48,547 nucleotides of DNA from NCBI GenBank assembly GCA_041941305.1, contig JBGTQJ010000067.1, positions 1-48,547 on the forward strand, in the 5' to 3' direction. This DNA is from JANSWP01 sp041941305 (GTDB lineage: Bacteria; Bacteroidota; Bacteroidia; Chitinophagales; Saprospiraceae). The notes under the pieces are model-generated. The model saw nothing but the letters and a program-made list of their open reading frames with translations, was not told where the DNA came from and did not search any database. Below, piece after piece: positions 10,106-22,200 of this stretch. Within the stretch, counting starts at the first letter, position 1. Each line of letters starts with the position of its first letter. The position numbers were made by a program, and so were the translations under genes.

Positions 10106-10333
10106 TTTATTCAATTCTAAAAATGGAATGGGGCGTTCATCCTTTTCTCAAAAAGATGAATGAATCCAAATTCTTTCTCTTCAGCCAAGTCGAGCTAACC
10201 GTTTGTAATCAAATTGTTATCTGGACTGGTTTTACCTTCTTCAGCAAAAACACCGTATTATGGTATTCCAATTTTCATCATATTAAATCGTGTTGTTAAA
10301 GCAAAGTCATTGCTGAACAATAGACATTTAGAT
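10106..10333. other. Intergenic spacer between the FN3 gene and the left large gene
   Basis: This is 228 bp of AT-rich DNA with no supported gene; a short plus-strand frame here is not credible. On the minus strand the 3' part is A-rich just before the 10105 start (GAATTGAATAAAATG), as is usual for Bacteroidota, which rely little on Shine-Dalgarno pairing. I looked for the Bacteroidota promoter pair (TTTG near -33, TAnnTTTG near -7) and saw no convincing match. The only structure is the hairpin at 10293-10320. Confidence 0.6.
10293..10320 (-). terminator. Hairpin after the FN3 gene, possible terminator
   Basis: Read on the minus strand, TTGTT-C-AGCAA-TGACT-TTGCT-TT-AACAA forms two 5-bp stems around a 5-base loop, separated by a small internal loop, 13 bases after the TAA stop at 10334. 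It lacks a clear U-tract, so intrinsic termination is uncertain; an mRNA 3' end stabiliser would look the same. Confidence 0.35.
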
Positions 10334-12994
10334 TTATCGAATAAAAACTGACTTTACAGCACTCATTTCACCAGTTTTGCCATTTTCAAATTGTACCTTG
10401 ATGGCATAGTTGTACAAGCTTCCCTGGTTGAATCCTTCATCCGTGAAAGTCATTTGTTCGGCAGGCAATAGATTAAATGTTTTTACATCTTCACTGCCTT
10501 CTGATTTATATAAATAGAATCGATGTGGGCTGGTCCAGCCTTTTACCGATGGTGGATTGTAATCCCAACTAAGTTCAATTTGATTTTTGTCTTTATTTAG
10601 AGAGGCGGTAAAGTTCTCAACGACAAACCAGGAGGGGTCAAAAGGAATTCTTCCCCTTGTAGACACTGGAAAGTCGGAATACCATCCTGCATCATCTTTT
10701 GCCTGAACTTTGTATTCGTAATAAACTTCTACCAAACAGTCACTATCTCGATACAGAGAATCCTGATCGCTTGCCACGCTATCAATCAGCACCCACTCAT
10801 CAGAACTTCCATAGGGTTTTTTGTAAATCAGGTAGTATTCAACATCATCACTGACACTAGGTTTCCAATTGACAACCAATTCCTGACCTTCTGGAAGTAC
10901 ACCTGCCATAACAGGTTTTCTGGGCGGTACCTTATCTGGTCGTTTAAGCGTTATGACATCAGTTAACGGACTTCTGTTTCCGGCAATGTCTTTGGAAGCA
11001 AGCAGGTAGTAAATTTCCTCATTCAGAAATTTTTCCTGAATTTTATAGGTATAACTATTTTGTTTTAAAACCTCTGAATCAACTAAAGAAAATTCGTCAT
11101 TCGGATTGTTGGCAAAATAGAGCCAATAGCCATCTACATCATCTGCCACGCTATGTTCCCAGGCAATATGGACGGTCCCGTCATCTTCAATGTATCCCTC
11201 TACATTTGTTGGGGTATCCGGAGGGATGAGATCTGGAACTGCAACAAAACGCTCCAAAGAGATTTCCGCATTTTGAGCAGTATCTACTGACATAATCCTG
11301 AAATAATGGGACTGTCTGCCATCCAAAGTTTCTCCAGTGTATACCCAGGATTCAGTAGTAGCTGGCAATAAATCGGTAAGCTGTTCATATTTGCTATCTA
11401 CGTCATTCCCCAACATAACGTAATAACCTGCAAAATCATCCGGTAGGGGAGGAGAAGCCCATTTCAGGAATATAGAATCTCTCATTTCATTCAATTCTGC
11501 GGACAAAATGGTCGGTTGAGGTGGTGGAGTTAAATCCACTGCCATGCCTCGAACTTCTGCAAAAGCACTGGCTTCAGCAAAACTATTATTCCCGCGAAGC
11601 CGGTAGATGTATTCCACATAATTGACACCTACAGAATCCTGAAAAGCATATATCTCAAGTGGTCTATCCGGATTTTCCATAAAAACGATAGGCTCTTTTG
11701 TAAGCGGGGTGAAACTTTGCCCACCGTCATCTGATCGTTCTACTATATAAGAGGAAAAGCGACTGGTGTTAACATCTTTATCCCATTCAAGTACAATTTT
11801 TTTATCACCTGGAATTATTTCAAGTCCGGAGGGAGGAGCTTCTTCTACAAAAGTATTTGTTACTTGAATCCTGGCTTTTCCTGAAATATTATTTGCAGCT
11901 GGAGAGGAGATGGTATAATTGTAGGAAACCCCGGGTTTTACATCGTAATCTACATATCGCAATCCTAAAATATCGGCAGCAAGAGAAGATCGCTCTGCTG
12001 CGAAAACCGAAAAGCTATAGCGAGTTTCAAAAATATTGGCCTTCTGAATAAAATCGCCGGTAGTCGCTCTAACATTTTTACCATGAAGATTGTTCGCAGC
12101 GATCATTGCCATTTCATCAGATTCAATGCTGGAATTCAGTTGATTCATCCGCCAGGGCATTACATGGGCTACGGTATCCGTTGCTCCACCTTCTTCTCCT
12201 AAAGATTGACGAACAACATAATAGCCTTTCTCATTGGCGTCTACCCAAAATTCTGCACTATTGGGTCCCCAACGGATTACAATAGAATCTTCATACGCCC
12301 TGGACATCGCCACAATTCGATCTTTTCGACTATTATCCTGTGCCGAAATCATCATAGATAATGGAACCTGTGTGGGGAACTCATATTTTGGATATAAACC
12401 TTCTGGGTTCCGTTTCCTTTCTCTTTCACCTGCCTGTAAATCAAGCGTATTGCTCAACTCAGTTCCGTCTTCCAATTGTGCAGAAACGCGATACCGGTAT
12501 ATTTTTCCGTTATTTACCGTGCTATCAGCCCACTGTAAACCCAGCGCTTCTCCTACCAAGTCTCTCCACTGCATTTCGTACAGTAAAAAATTATAGCGCA
12601 TGGTATTGGCATCCAATAAATCGTTTTTAGGAAACTGAAAAGTAGTATCGTATAGCAATGCCCCAATCGCAGTAATCAATCCATCCAGTTCACTTCCATT
12701 CTCTTCAAACCAAAGGGTGTCTTTGGGCAACATCATGGTAGTTGAATCCTTACCAGCTAAAATCATTTGCGTACCACTTATTTCATTGCCAAAAGTATCT
12801 ACCTCTACTCTTTCCAGTCTGTATCCAATAAAATTCAAAGCATCCCAATGATCTGGATTCAAAGGTTGCCATTGGATTTGTATGCCGTCTCGGTCAGAAG
12901 TGCCATAAATGAGCATATTGGCATTGTCTTGTGCAATGCTTTCAAATGCCATCATCAGGTTGAGTAGAAAAATTGTTGTTAGTATTTTATTCAT
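10334..12994 (-). CDS. Secreted multi-domain fibronectin type III protein
   Basis: This is an 886-residue protein with a Sec signal peptide (residues 1-21, cleavage likely SIA/QD) and no lipobox cysteine. Five clear FN3-like domains of about 100 residues begin near residues 386, 489, 590, 689 and 784, each introduced by a proline-rich linker such as PPSGL, LTPPPQPT, LIPPDTPTNV or KVPPRKP. They show the usual core W and the Y-x-Y/Y-x-L strands (for example WEHSVADDVDGYWLYFAN). Residues 22-385 appear to hold two larger, more divergent beta-sandwich units. There is no enzyme domain, and the chain ends on the last FN3 strand (VKSVFIR), so no sorting domain is visible. The ATG is preceded by an A/T-rich leader without Shine-Dalgarno. 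It lies 208 bp after the giant TANFOR-like gene and reads the same way, so a partner or accessory role for that protein is plausible but inferred. Confidence 0.93.
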   Translation of the reverse strand: MNKILTTIFLLNLMMAFESIAQDNANMLIYGTSDRDGIQIQWQPLNPDHWDALNFIGYRLERVEVDTFGNEISGTQMILAGKDSTTMMLPKDTLWFEENGSELDGLITAIGALLYDTTFQFPKNDLLDANTMRYNFLLYEMQWRDLVGEALGLQWADSTVNNGKIYRYRVSAQLEDGTELSNTLDLQAGERERKRNPEGLYPKYEFPTQVPLSMMISAQDNSRKDRIVAMSRAYEDSIVIRWGPNSAEFWVDANEKGYYVVRQSLGEEGGATDTVAHVMPWRMNQLNSSIESDEMAMIAANNLHGKNVRATTGDFIQKANIFETRYSFSVFAAERSSLAADILGLRYVDYDVKPGVSYNYTISSPAANNISGKARIQVTNTFVEEAPPSGLEIIPGDKKIVLEWDKDVNTSRFSSYIVERSDDGGQSFTPLTKEPIVFMENPDRPLEIYAFQDSVGVNYVEYIYRLRGNNSFAEASAFAEVRGMAVDLTPPPQPTILSAELNEMRDSIFLKWASPPLPDDFAGYYVMLGNDVDSKYEQLTDLLPATTESWVYTGETLDGRQSHYFRIMSVDTAQNAEISLERFVAVPDLIPPDTPTNVEGYIEDDGTVHIAWEHSVADDVDGYWLYFANNPNDEFSLVDSEVLKQNSYTYKIQEKFLNEEIYYLLASKDIAGNRSPLTDVITLKRPDKVPPRKPVMAGVLPEGQELVVNWKPSVSDDVEYYLIYKKPYGSSDEWVLIDSVASDQDSLYRDSDCLVEVYYEYKVQAKDDAGWYSDFPVSTRGRIPFDPSWFVVENFTASLNKDKNQIELSWDYNPPSVKGWTSPHRFYLYKSEGSEDVKTFNLLPAEQMTFTDEGFNQGSLYNYAIKVQFENGKTGEMSAVKSVFIR

Positions 12995-13024
12995 AATTAA
13001 AACTTATGTTCTATTCTGTTTTTT

Positions 13025-13127
13025 GGTTCCAGTAGAGTCCCTTTCAGGAGACTCTGCTGGAACCTAGTCCCTTTCAGGAGACTCTGCTGGAACCTAGTCC
13101 CTTTCAGGAGACTCTGCTCGAAAGTGT
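13025..13127. repeat. Palindromic 30-bp tandem repeat, three copies
   Basis: The core ctttcaggagactctgct recurs at 13041, 13071 and 13101, an exact 30-bp period. The first copy sits inside a large inverted repeat: GGTTCCAGTAGAGTC (13025-13039) faces GACTCTGCTGGAACC (13050-13064), matching at 14 of 15 positions. The bases between them contain CC-TTTCA-GG, which extends the stem past one bulge. Later copies keep the right arm only, and the third drifts after actctgct. Confidence 0.9.
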
Positions 13128-13135
13128 TGTCCAGT

Positions 13136-13157
13136 CCGCAAGCGGTTTCCTCGCTTG
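13136..13157. repeat. Inverted repeat caagcg / cgcttg
   Basis: The arms caagcg (13139-13144) and cgcttg (13152-13157) enclose a 7-base loop. A competing perfect 4-bp stem, ccgc-aa-gcgg, lies at 13136-13145. It touches the next hairpin, so the two could form alternative folds. Confidence 0.6.
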
Positions 13158-13175
13158 AAAGTCCACCGGACTTTC
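13157..13175. repeat. Perfect 8-bp inverted repeat gaaagtcc-acc-ggactttc
   Basis: Two perfect 8-base arms are separated by a 3-base loop. On the minus strand this would form a strong RNA hairpin 28 bases after the giant gene's stop codon, which could terminate or protect the transcript; there is no run of T after it. Confidence 0.75.
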
Positions 13176-13176
13176 A

Positions 13177-13194
13177 TTTTGACGGTCGTCAAAA
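13177..13194. repeat. Near-palindrome ttttgacg-gt-cgtcaaaa
   Basis: Two perfect 8-base arms surround a 2-base centre, starting 8 bases beyond the stop codon of the giant gene. With only 2 central bases it reads more like a cruciform or recombination-type palindrome than a stable RNA loop. Confidence 0.7.
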
Positions 13195-13202
13195 ATCGCT
13201 CG

Positions 13203-16200
13203 TCAACCACGTTTCTTCCAGGCAGTATTACTATTCAAATTCGTCAATGTCCCATCTTTATTGCTGGATGATCGATCCTTGGCAGTGGTATTTCCTGGTC
13301 CTTCATTGAAGTTGTAGTACAACTTGAGACCAGGTTCATCTCCATTGAGTTCTTTGTCCATAGTGGCTTTTAATTGTGATTCAGTTCGTTCTATATCCCA
13401 AACTCTTATTTCGTCGATTTGACCAACAAATTTTAACCCTCCATTTCGGGAGCCAACTTCAACGGTTCCATTACCCGTATTGATCGTTCTGCTAGTATTT
13501 GTAGAAACATATTGCCGAATTCCATCTACATATAATTTGGCATCCCGAAGATTAGGAGTACCATCATTTTTCCAGGTTACAGCCACGTGATGCCATTTAC
13601 CATCATTTATTTTGGTTGTGCTGGCGCGTTTATCACCACCTTTGCAATTTGCCAGGAGATAACCTGAATGAATACCCATATACCATTGTTTGCCATTTGT
13701 ACTAGGATCTCCCCAGGAAATGATTGAATTGTAATTCTTTGTACTATTCGTTTTGATCCAGGCCTCAGTCGTACGTGCACCAGTTCCGGTGATTCCGCTA
13801 TAGCTAGTTTTTACATCCCCATTATTATTCATCGCAAGGGCGTAGTTTGGCCAATCTTTCTTATCTCCTGTTCGGCTATTGCCACTTTTATCGCTATTGG
13901 TTGTGCTACTTTGTGCCTCATTAAAGTCGAAATAGACCTCTAACCCTGTTTGCCCTGAAGACAATTCTTTGCCCAAATCTTCCAGAATATCACCGTAGTT
14001 ACGTGCTACACTCCATATGCGAACTTCATCTAACTCTCCTTCAAACTTATAAGGTGAAAGTTCAACATGTCCAATCCATACCGCATTATTGGAAGGCGTA
14101 TTGACAACCACGGAATTAGAAGTACTGAGTGGTTCGGGCTGACCATCGACATACATTTTAACTTCATTTAGATTTGGACTGCCATCATCCTCCAAAACAA
14201 CGGCAATATGGTGCCATTGACCATCATTCAATGAAGTTGTACCAGCATTATGGTTTCCACTGCCTCGTGTAGAGGCTCTTAGCTTACCATCTGGTTGAAT
14301 GCCTACCCACCATAACTTTCCTGATTCGTTTTGCCCCCATGCAGCTATAGTTTGATAAAGTGAAGTATTGCTCGTTTTAATCCAGGCTTCCACAGTTCTG
14401 GAATTACCTCCAGTAATACCTGCATATCCCAAATTGCGAACAAAATGATTATTGACATCAGATGATCCGTTGATAGGAAGAGAGGCAGGCAAATAAATGT
14501 CATGTAAATCAAACTTGGCATCAGCTCCAGAAGTACTATTAACCGATGAAATTGCCATGAGATACTGGTCCGGAAAATCAGTCGCTGCAGTTAAGACCAG
14601 CTTGTATTGACTATCATCTTGCTTCTTGGCATAGAGGATTTTTCCTTCCACACTAGTCATAGAAAACTTAACTTTACCCGTATTAAAGTTTGGTGCAAGT
14701 GGGATTGCTCCGTTGTACACAATCTCCGTAATACTATCATCTTCCCAGCTCACTCTAAACTTCGAATCAGCAGCATTCCACAGTGCCAGGGTCAAACCAG
14801 GTTTTACATCTGTACTACTGAAATAAAACAGGTAATCACTGTTGTTCTTTTTGATTTCCAAATAGTCGGGTAGGGTGACCACCGGCATATCCGAAGCACT
14901 TTTTTCCAATACATATTGACTATTTATGTCTGTTATGCCATAATAGTGCTTGTTGCCACTTCCATCCGTGGTTTCTACCCAGACTTCTGTTACATTATTC
15001 CCTAAATCGGGAGGTAGATTCCTATATTCCAACAATCCATTATTAGTGTTGTAATAAATGTCCTTCTCTTTCCAGTAATAATTGGTAGCCCCGTTGGAAC
15101 GGTTGATGATAAGCTTGTCTATTTCACTTATATTGCCCAATAAGAGAGGCTTGCTTGAAGAATTGTCGATTGTGTAATCATAGATAGCTGAAACATCAAA
15201 TTTCACATCCGAGACGGTATTAGCAGTAGCGTCAGAAAATTGAGCATAAAAACAATCTGGATTTTCTGAGCTCGCTGCTAGAGTGATTTTATAGGCAGTT
15301 CCATTATTTCTTTTGGCATAAAGGACCTTGCCTTCAAGGGCATTATGTGTGAATCTATTGATGTTGGACAAGCTTACCGGAGCACCTGGAATTCCGCCCG
15401 GGAAGTTGATATTTTTCATCGTGCCATTTTCTCGAAGGACTCTGAATTTGGTATCGCTTGGATCCCACAATGCCAGCGTTATATCACTTTCCAGGGTGTT
15501 GGTGCTAAAAATTAGATTATAACCGTTTCCGTTAGTAACCTTTTCCATTTTGAGAAAATCGGGGACAGGATTGGCAGGGAGGTCGCCAGCTGTTTTTTCA
15601 TCCAGGTAACCTTTTGAAAGGTTCGTTGCTCCATAATATTTTGTCGTGCCATTATCGTTGGAGACCAGCCATACTTCGCTTACATCATTGCCCAGGTCTG
15701 ATGGCATTGCTCGGCATTCCAGTTTATTGTTATTGGTATTAAAATAAAGATCATCCGATTTTCTGTAGTAATTGGTTGCTCCGTTGGAACGAAGGATAAA
15801 TAATTCCTCAATATCTTCAACTGGACCTACCAAAGAACTCAAAGTTCCAGTGGTGGTCACCGAGTATGGATAGGCGCTTACAAGTGTACCATCATGACCA
15901 TTCCCGGAATCGTCGGCAGTTTGGGAGCCTGAGTTGAATTGATAATATGCGGTCAAATTTGCTTCGTTTCCATTCAAAGATCGTCCCATTACTGCCAGAA
16001 TCTCTAAAGCAGATAAATTTCTATCCCAAATACTCAACTCATCAATTGTACCCGTAAACAATTCAGCTCCATTAAGAGAGCCAATTTCCATTTTTCCATT
16101 ACTGCCTGTGTTGATATTTTGACTATTTATGCTTGGATTATTTTCTTTTTTTCCATCAACATACAGTTGGATATCATCCGTTTTTAAGGTAGCGGCTTCT

Positions 16201-19200
16201 TTCAATACTACTGCAATGTGGTGCCAGTTGCCATCATTGATTTTTATTGTGCCAATCTGGTTTCCTCCATTAACTCCCACAACTAAATAACCATCGTTGT
16301 TGGTTTTGACCTTCCAGTTTTTACCATCGGAATTGGCGCCACCCCACGAAACAATCGTTTCATTGGTTCCTGTGGTTTTTACCCATGCGCTAACGGTTCT
16401 GCTTTTGGTACCAGAGATGCCTGAATAATCTGTTTGAATGTATCCCTGGCTGCTTCCAAAATCAGAGGTTTGACCAAAAGGAGCTTTTTGAGAAGTGACA
16501 TAAGCACCATCTCTGGAATTGGTACCTGTACTCTGATCGGCTTCAAGCCAATTTCCCGAGTTTCCATTGAATTGGTAGTAAAGTTGAAGTGCTGACTGGC
16601 TTCCGGAAAGTTCTTCACCCATTTTATCCAGTATTTGAGCTTTGGTACGTGCAGTACTCCAGATGCGGACTTCATCCATCTCTCCCTTGAAAACATCTGC
16701 TCCGTTATAAGCTCCAATTTCTACTTTCTTGCTAGCAGACGTGTTAATGACTCTATTCGGTTTAGTTCCTCCTTCATCCAGTTGCCCATCCACAAAAAAT
16801 TTGATTTTGTTAAGATTGGCTTCCGATTTTTTCATGACGACAGCGATGTGATGCCAGTTGCCATCATTTAGAGTAATAGAACCCTGCTTATTGCCCCCAG
16901 ATATAATTAATTGAAGTTTGCCGTTGTTCAATCGAAGTCTCCAGTTTTTTCCTGTTGTGTTTTGACCCCAGGAGGCAATCGTCTGGGGCTCGTTTGAAGA
17001 AGTCCTTATCCAGGCTTCTACTGTTCTATTGTTGTTTCCAGTGATTCCATTATAATTGGTTTGGATGTATTCATCATTAGTGCTGAAATTATAAGCCTGA
17101 TTAAATGGTGCAGCTGAAATGAGGACCATTGTGATAGTATCAGAACTTGCAATACATCCTTTATCATCTGTCACTAATACACTTATTTCATCGCCACCAT
17201 TTAGAGCAGAGCTGCTATAGCCAGTTTGATTACCTGGACCTTGTACCGAAGTTCCATTTACAAAAAATTCGTAATCGTTTCCTCCGGAAGCAGTGAAGGT
17301 GACCTGCTCACCAGGTAGGATGGTATTGTCGTCATCAGAAGAAGAAAGACTAGCTACCGGGGTAGAATTAGTCGTAATGGATACCTTGTTTTCAAGTTCC
17401 ACCTGGCAGTTTGAGTTAGGATCGGTCGCCAGGATATTGAAAATGGTTCCAGTTGGATAAGTGGATGCATCAAAGTCTAAAGCACTTCCATTTCCTGTAA
17501 GTTCATCTCCAACAGGAGTATCATCAGCATCCAAACGCAATTGATACTGGACACCAGACTGGCTTTGGTCCATGGAGATGACAATTGCTCCCCCGTCACA
17601 TACTGCCGGACTGGACAATTGAAAATCGGCAGTTGGCAATGCCGGTTCGGCTATAGTAACCAAGGCGATTTCATTAGAGGTACAGTTATTTGCCGTGATT
17701 TTTAAATTGGAATAATTGCCAGAAGCGGCATTCACTAAAGCATTGCCATTGTCATCAACCTGGATAGCCTCAAATACACCATTATCATGGACAATATCGT
17801 AGGGGCCAGCACTCAGATTACTGAGGTTCAGTTCAATGCTGCCTTCCCCTCCACAGGATGTCGGTTCTGTAGTATTGGCTACCGTAATTGTAGGTGCTGA
17901 TGGATTTGATAAGCTGACATCTACATCTTCCGAAGAAGTACATCCATTGCTGGAAATGCTCAAATCATTATAATTGCCAATTGCTGCACTGATGCTTGCC
18001 TGACCATTAGAAACATTTACCCCACTAAAGCTTCCTCCTGCATAACTGATATCATAGCTTCCGTTCGGTACATGCTCCAAAGTCAATTCAATACTGCCTT
18101 CCCCACCACAATTATTGGGATTGGAAGCTGTTGCAGACAAGGTTGGCAATGCAGGTTCATTTAGCGTTTTTTCAACTGGATTAGAAGTACATCCAGCGAT
18201 GGTCACATTGATTTCAGTATAAACTCCACTCTCCAAATTATCAATTCGGTACCAACCAGCAGCCATTGATGTGATGGTCTCTTCCTGGAGTGTACCATCC
18301 TTTTTGAAACTCAAAGCATATTCTGTTGTGGGTTCTAAATCTTTAATATTAATATGACCGTCTGATCCAGAGCAGGTGGTCGGATCCTGGGTCACGCCAA
18401 TACTTATCTCGGGAACGTCGGGATCATTCAAAGTTTTGGTTTGCACTTCTCCACTACAACCCGATAAGCGGACCACTACATCATACACACCTGCTATCAT
18501 TCCGGTTAATATGATTTCTCCAGCACCACTGCTTGTTTTGTTGGAGAAGGTTTGTCCATCATCTGTACTCACCTCGTAAGTTGTATTGGCTTCTAAGTCT
18601 TCGATCGTGATGGTTCCGTCATTGCCAGCACAACTCGTTGGATGTGTCATTTCAACGGTATAGGTTGGAGCAGAAGGTGCATACAATGTTCTGGTTTTTA
18701 CCTCTCCTGAACAACCCGCCTTCTGCACTATTACCTGATATTGACCAGCTGCAAGAGCGGACATGATAATTTCACCCATAGCATTGCTGGTTTCCGAAGT
18801 GTAGTTTGCCCCATTATCCATACTTATTTCATATTCCGTTTCCGTTTCCAGGGCTTCGATTATGATAGCTCCGTCATTTGTACCACAATTCTTTGGATCT
18901 TCTTTACTCACGCTATACGTTGGGGCAGCAGGTTCTATTAAGGTTTTACTAATTGAATTGGAAGTACATCCAGCCAGTGTTACATTAATGTCAGTATAGG
19001 CTCCACTCTCCAAATTATCGATTCGGTACCAATCTTCAGACATTGAGGTGATAGTCTCTTGCTTGAGTTCATCATCCTTTTTGAAACTCAACGAATACTC
19101 TGTTGAGGGCTCTAAATCTTTAATGTTAATATGACCATCTGCTCCTGAGCAGGTGGTCGGATCTTGTGTCACCCCGATACTTATCTCTGGTACGTCGGGA

Positions 19201-22200
19201 TCTTTCAATGTTTTGGTTTCTACCTCACCCGTACAGCCGGATAAACGGGCCAATACATCGTATTCACCTGCGATCATTCCTGTTAATATGATTTCTCCAG
19301 CACCATTGCTCGTTTTGTTAGAGAAGGTTTGTCCGTCATCGGTACTCACCCCGTAAGTTGTATTGGCTTCCAAATCCTTGACCATGATCGTTCCATCGTT
19401 TCCTCCGCAACTGGTTGGATGAGTTCTATTGACCGTATATGTAGGAGCCGATGGTTCTGTAATTACCACATTCGATGTTTCACTGGAAGTACAGCCATTG
19501 ATGGTAATACTAAAGTTAATATAAGAACCAACTGGTGCTGAGATGGTAGCACTACCATTACTGACAGCCACATTCGAGAAATTACCTTGATCGTATTCAA
19601 TTGAATAACTGTCGTTAGAAACATGATTAAATTCCAAATTGATAGTTCCATCTTCACCACAATTATTTGGATCTATACCCTGAGCAGAAACTATTTCAGG
19701 TAGCTCATTTACCGAAATACTAATGGTTTCCGCATCTGCATAGCAATCATTTTCATTGAAAACTCGTGTAGTCAATTCATCTCCATCTGATAAATTATTG
19801 CTGGTGAAAATTGAGTTTGAAGATTTTCCTTGAACCTCTTGTCCATTTAGAGAAAAGGAATAACTATTTCCTCCACTGGCTGTAAAAGTAACCTCCTCGC
19901 CGGAACAAATAGTATTGTCCTGGTCTGAGCTTATCAAAGAAGCAGTAGGTAAAGCGTTCACAGTTAGAGCAACTGCTGTTCTTCCAGAACTTAAACAGTT
20001 ACTGGTGGATGTTCTTGCTTCCGCATAAAATACACCTCCAGATTGAGGAGTATAAGATACATTGCCTTCCAAAATCAAATTTCCATCTGTAGGTGCATCA
20101 TACCAATCCACTGTAGTGGCAAACCCAACATTTACCACCAAAGCAGGAATTTCTTCTCCTTCACAAATAGTATGTTCTGAAACAATTTCAGGTAATGCTA
20201 CTGTAGGGCAATCACAATCAGGGGCTGATACCTGGAGCGTATGCTCACAACCCTCTAATGATTGAGCAGTAACGGTTATATCCTCTCCTGAAGGTATTTT
20301 ATCAATACTCAGATACCCAGTAGATAGAACACTCAATTCACCCAAAGTGGAGCTTCCGGTTGGCGCATCTGACTTAATTAATGCTAAATAAGTTGTTAGA
20401 TCACCAGCACAGTTAGAAAGATGAAATTCCATTTTTGGTAATAGATTAATTGTCAATTCCACAGCCGTTCGTTCAGTAGCGATGCAATTACTCGTCGTAT
20501 TGATAGCTTCCGCATAATATATTCCAGCATCCGTTGGGGTAAATGAAGTATTGCTATTTAAAACAGGGGTGCCACCTGTGGCAGTAGTGTACCAATTAGC
20601 AGTTTCCCCTTCCCCGACAGATACTTCTATAGCGGGAATTGCTTCTCCTTCACAAATCGCAATGCTGGAATTGGCTGCCTGAGCATTGGCAGGAATGGAA
20701 GGTTCTATCAACTCCACATCAATATCTTCTACAGAGATGCAGCCATTTGAGGTGATACTTAAATTGTTATAGTTTCCTGAATTTGCAGCAATATTTGCCA
20801 CACCATTAGTCACGCTTACACTTTCGAATGTACCGGCTTCATAAGGAATGTCGTAACTGCCATCAGGAACGTTGGAAAAACTGAGCTCAATACTTCCCTG
20901 ACCACCACAGGTTGATGGATCTAATTCATTTACAGCTACAATAGAAGGAGGAACTGCTTCAGAAATGGTAATGGTTTCGCCACTACTGATAGTTAATCCT
21001 TCGATCATTATTTTCAAACCCTCGTAAGTGCCGGGAGCAGCATTTACAGTAGCTTGATTATTCTGGATTTCTATATCATCAAAACTTCCACCTTCATAAT
21101 CAATGTCGTAAGTTCCATCTATAAAATTGGTAAAGCTTAAATTGATGCTACCATTCTCACCGCAACTTATTGGAGCATTGGCAGTGGCTGCAATGCCAAC
21201 TACATTGTATTCCGGTAAATCGAATTTATTAGCAAACTCATTCGTGCTAGCACTGAGTACCGCTATTCCACATGTAGAGAAATCTGTTATTTCATAGCGT
21301 TGAGAGGCGGAGCCATTGGAAATATAAATCACCTTATCGTCCAAATCATCAAGTGGGATGGCATTGATATTAGTTGTTGTAGTTACGGGTGTATTCGGAT
21401 AGCCATTTGTCCAAGCAATCGTTTTTAAATCGTTTGCAGTACGCAATGCTAATATTTTAGCTGTTTCATTCGATGGTTCCTCCCATATTGCCAATGGGAA
21501 ATCAGTTGCTGAGTTATTGTTGGGATAAGTCAAGTTTAATCCAGCATTGCCTCCGGTTTGAGATTGGATAAGTAAATAGGGAGGAAGGGAAATATCTTTT
21601 AATTCAGCTCCATCCTGAGCTACAAAATAAAGATCATTCACATCCTTTAATTCAAAATAGAGATCACTTCCCTTTTCTTTTATAAAAATCTCCTGAACAT
21701 CACTTTCAATATCAAAAGTTATAGGATCACAATTCAGAACATTGTTAGTGATATCAAAAGAAATATTTAGAGGCTCGGAATAATAAATTTGATCGCCATT
21801 GTTTTTGATCAACAAATATTCCTCAATTTGATCAAGTTCCCCTTTAAGTTCTTTATCATTATCTTCTTCAGTCAAATAAAATTTATAGGAAGTGCTCCAT
21901 TCAAATCTATGATCAACATCTGTAACTATAGTTGCTTCATCCAAATTGATGAAATAGCAGGATTCCTCCATAACATCTTTATCCATGGGTATTCGATAGG
22001 CATTGTTGTTTTCATCTTTGATATACAAAAATTTATAATTCCAACTCCTTATATCCAACTTATTTAAATCGGATTCATTAACTGGCAGGCCAGGTGTCTC
22101 TGAATTACTATAAAAAGGTAATTGTTGATGGCTTCCCTCCTTTCTCAAAATCCACATTTTTTGAATCCCTTCGTCTGTTTCGTACCAAAGTGATATCGTC

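Larger units (their letters stand above)
12995..13202. other. Repeat- and hairpin-filled spacer after the giant gene
   Basis: This 208-bp spacer carries, from the giant gene's stop outward: a hairpin at 13177-13194, a perfect hairpin at 13157-13175, a hairpin at 13136-13157, and palindromic 30-bp tandem repeats at 13025-13127. About 30 bp of A/T-rich leader then precede the FN3 gene. Such density of inverted repeats is typical of a dispersed intergenic element rather than a single terminator. Copies elsewhere in the genome cannot be checked here. Confidence 0.7.

Noticed and set aside
9723..10163. Plus-strand open frame of 146 codons with a hydrophobic end
   Set aside because: It is antisense to the start of the left large gene. 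The hydrophobic stretch mirrors that gene's leader and spacer, and there is no homology signal I recognise.
13025..13127. Possible CRISPR array
   Set aside because: The 30-bp units are directly adjacent with no spacers, and only three exist.
13125..13205. Stop codon read-through or recoding at the end of the giant gene
   Set aside because: The 32 open codons after the TGA are made of hairpin repeats that lie in non-coding space; no recoding signal is visible. Kept only as part of the truncation finding.
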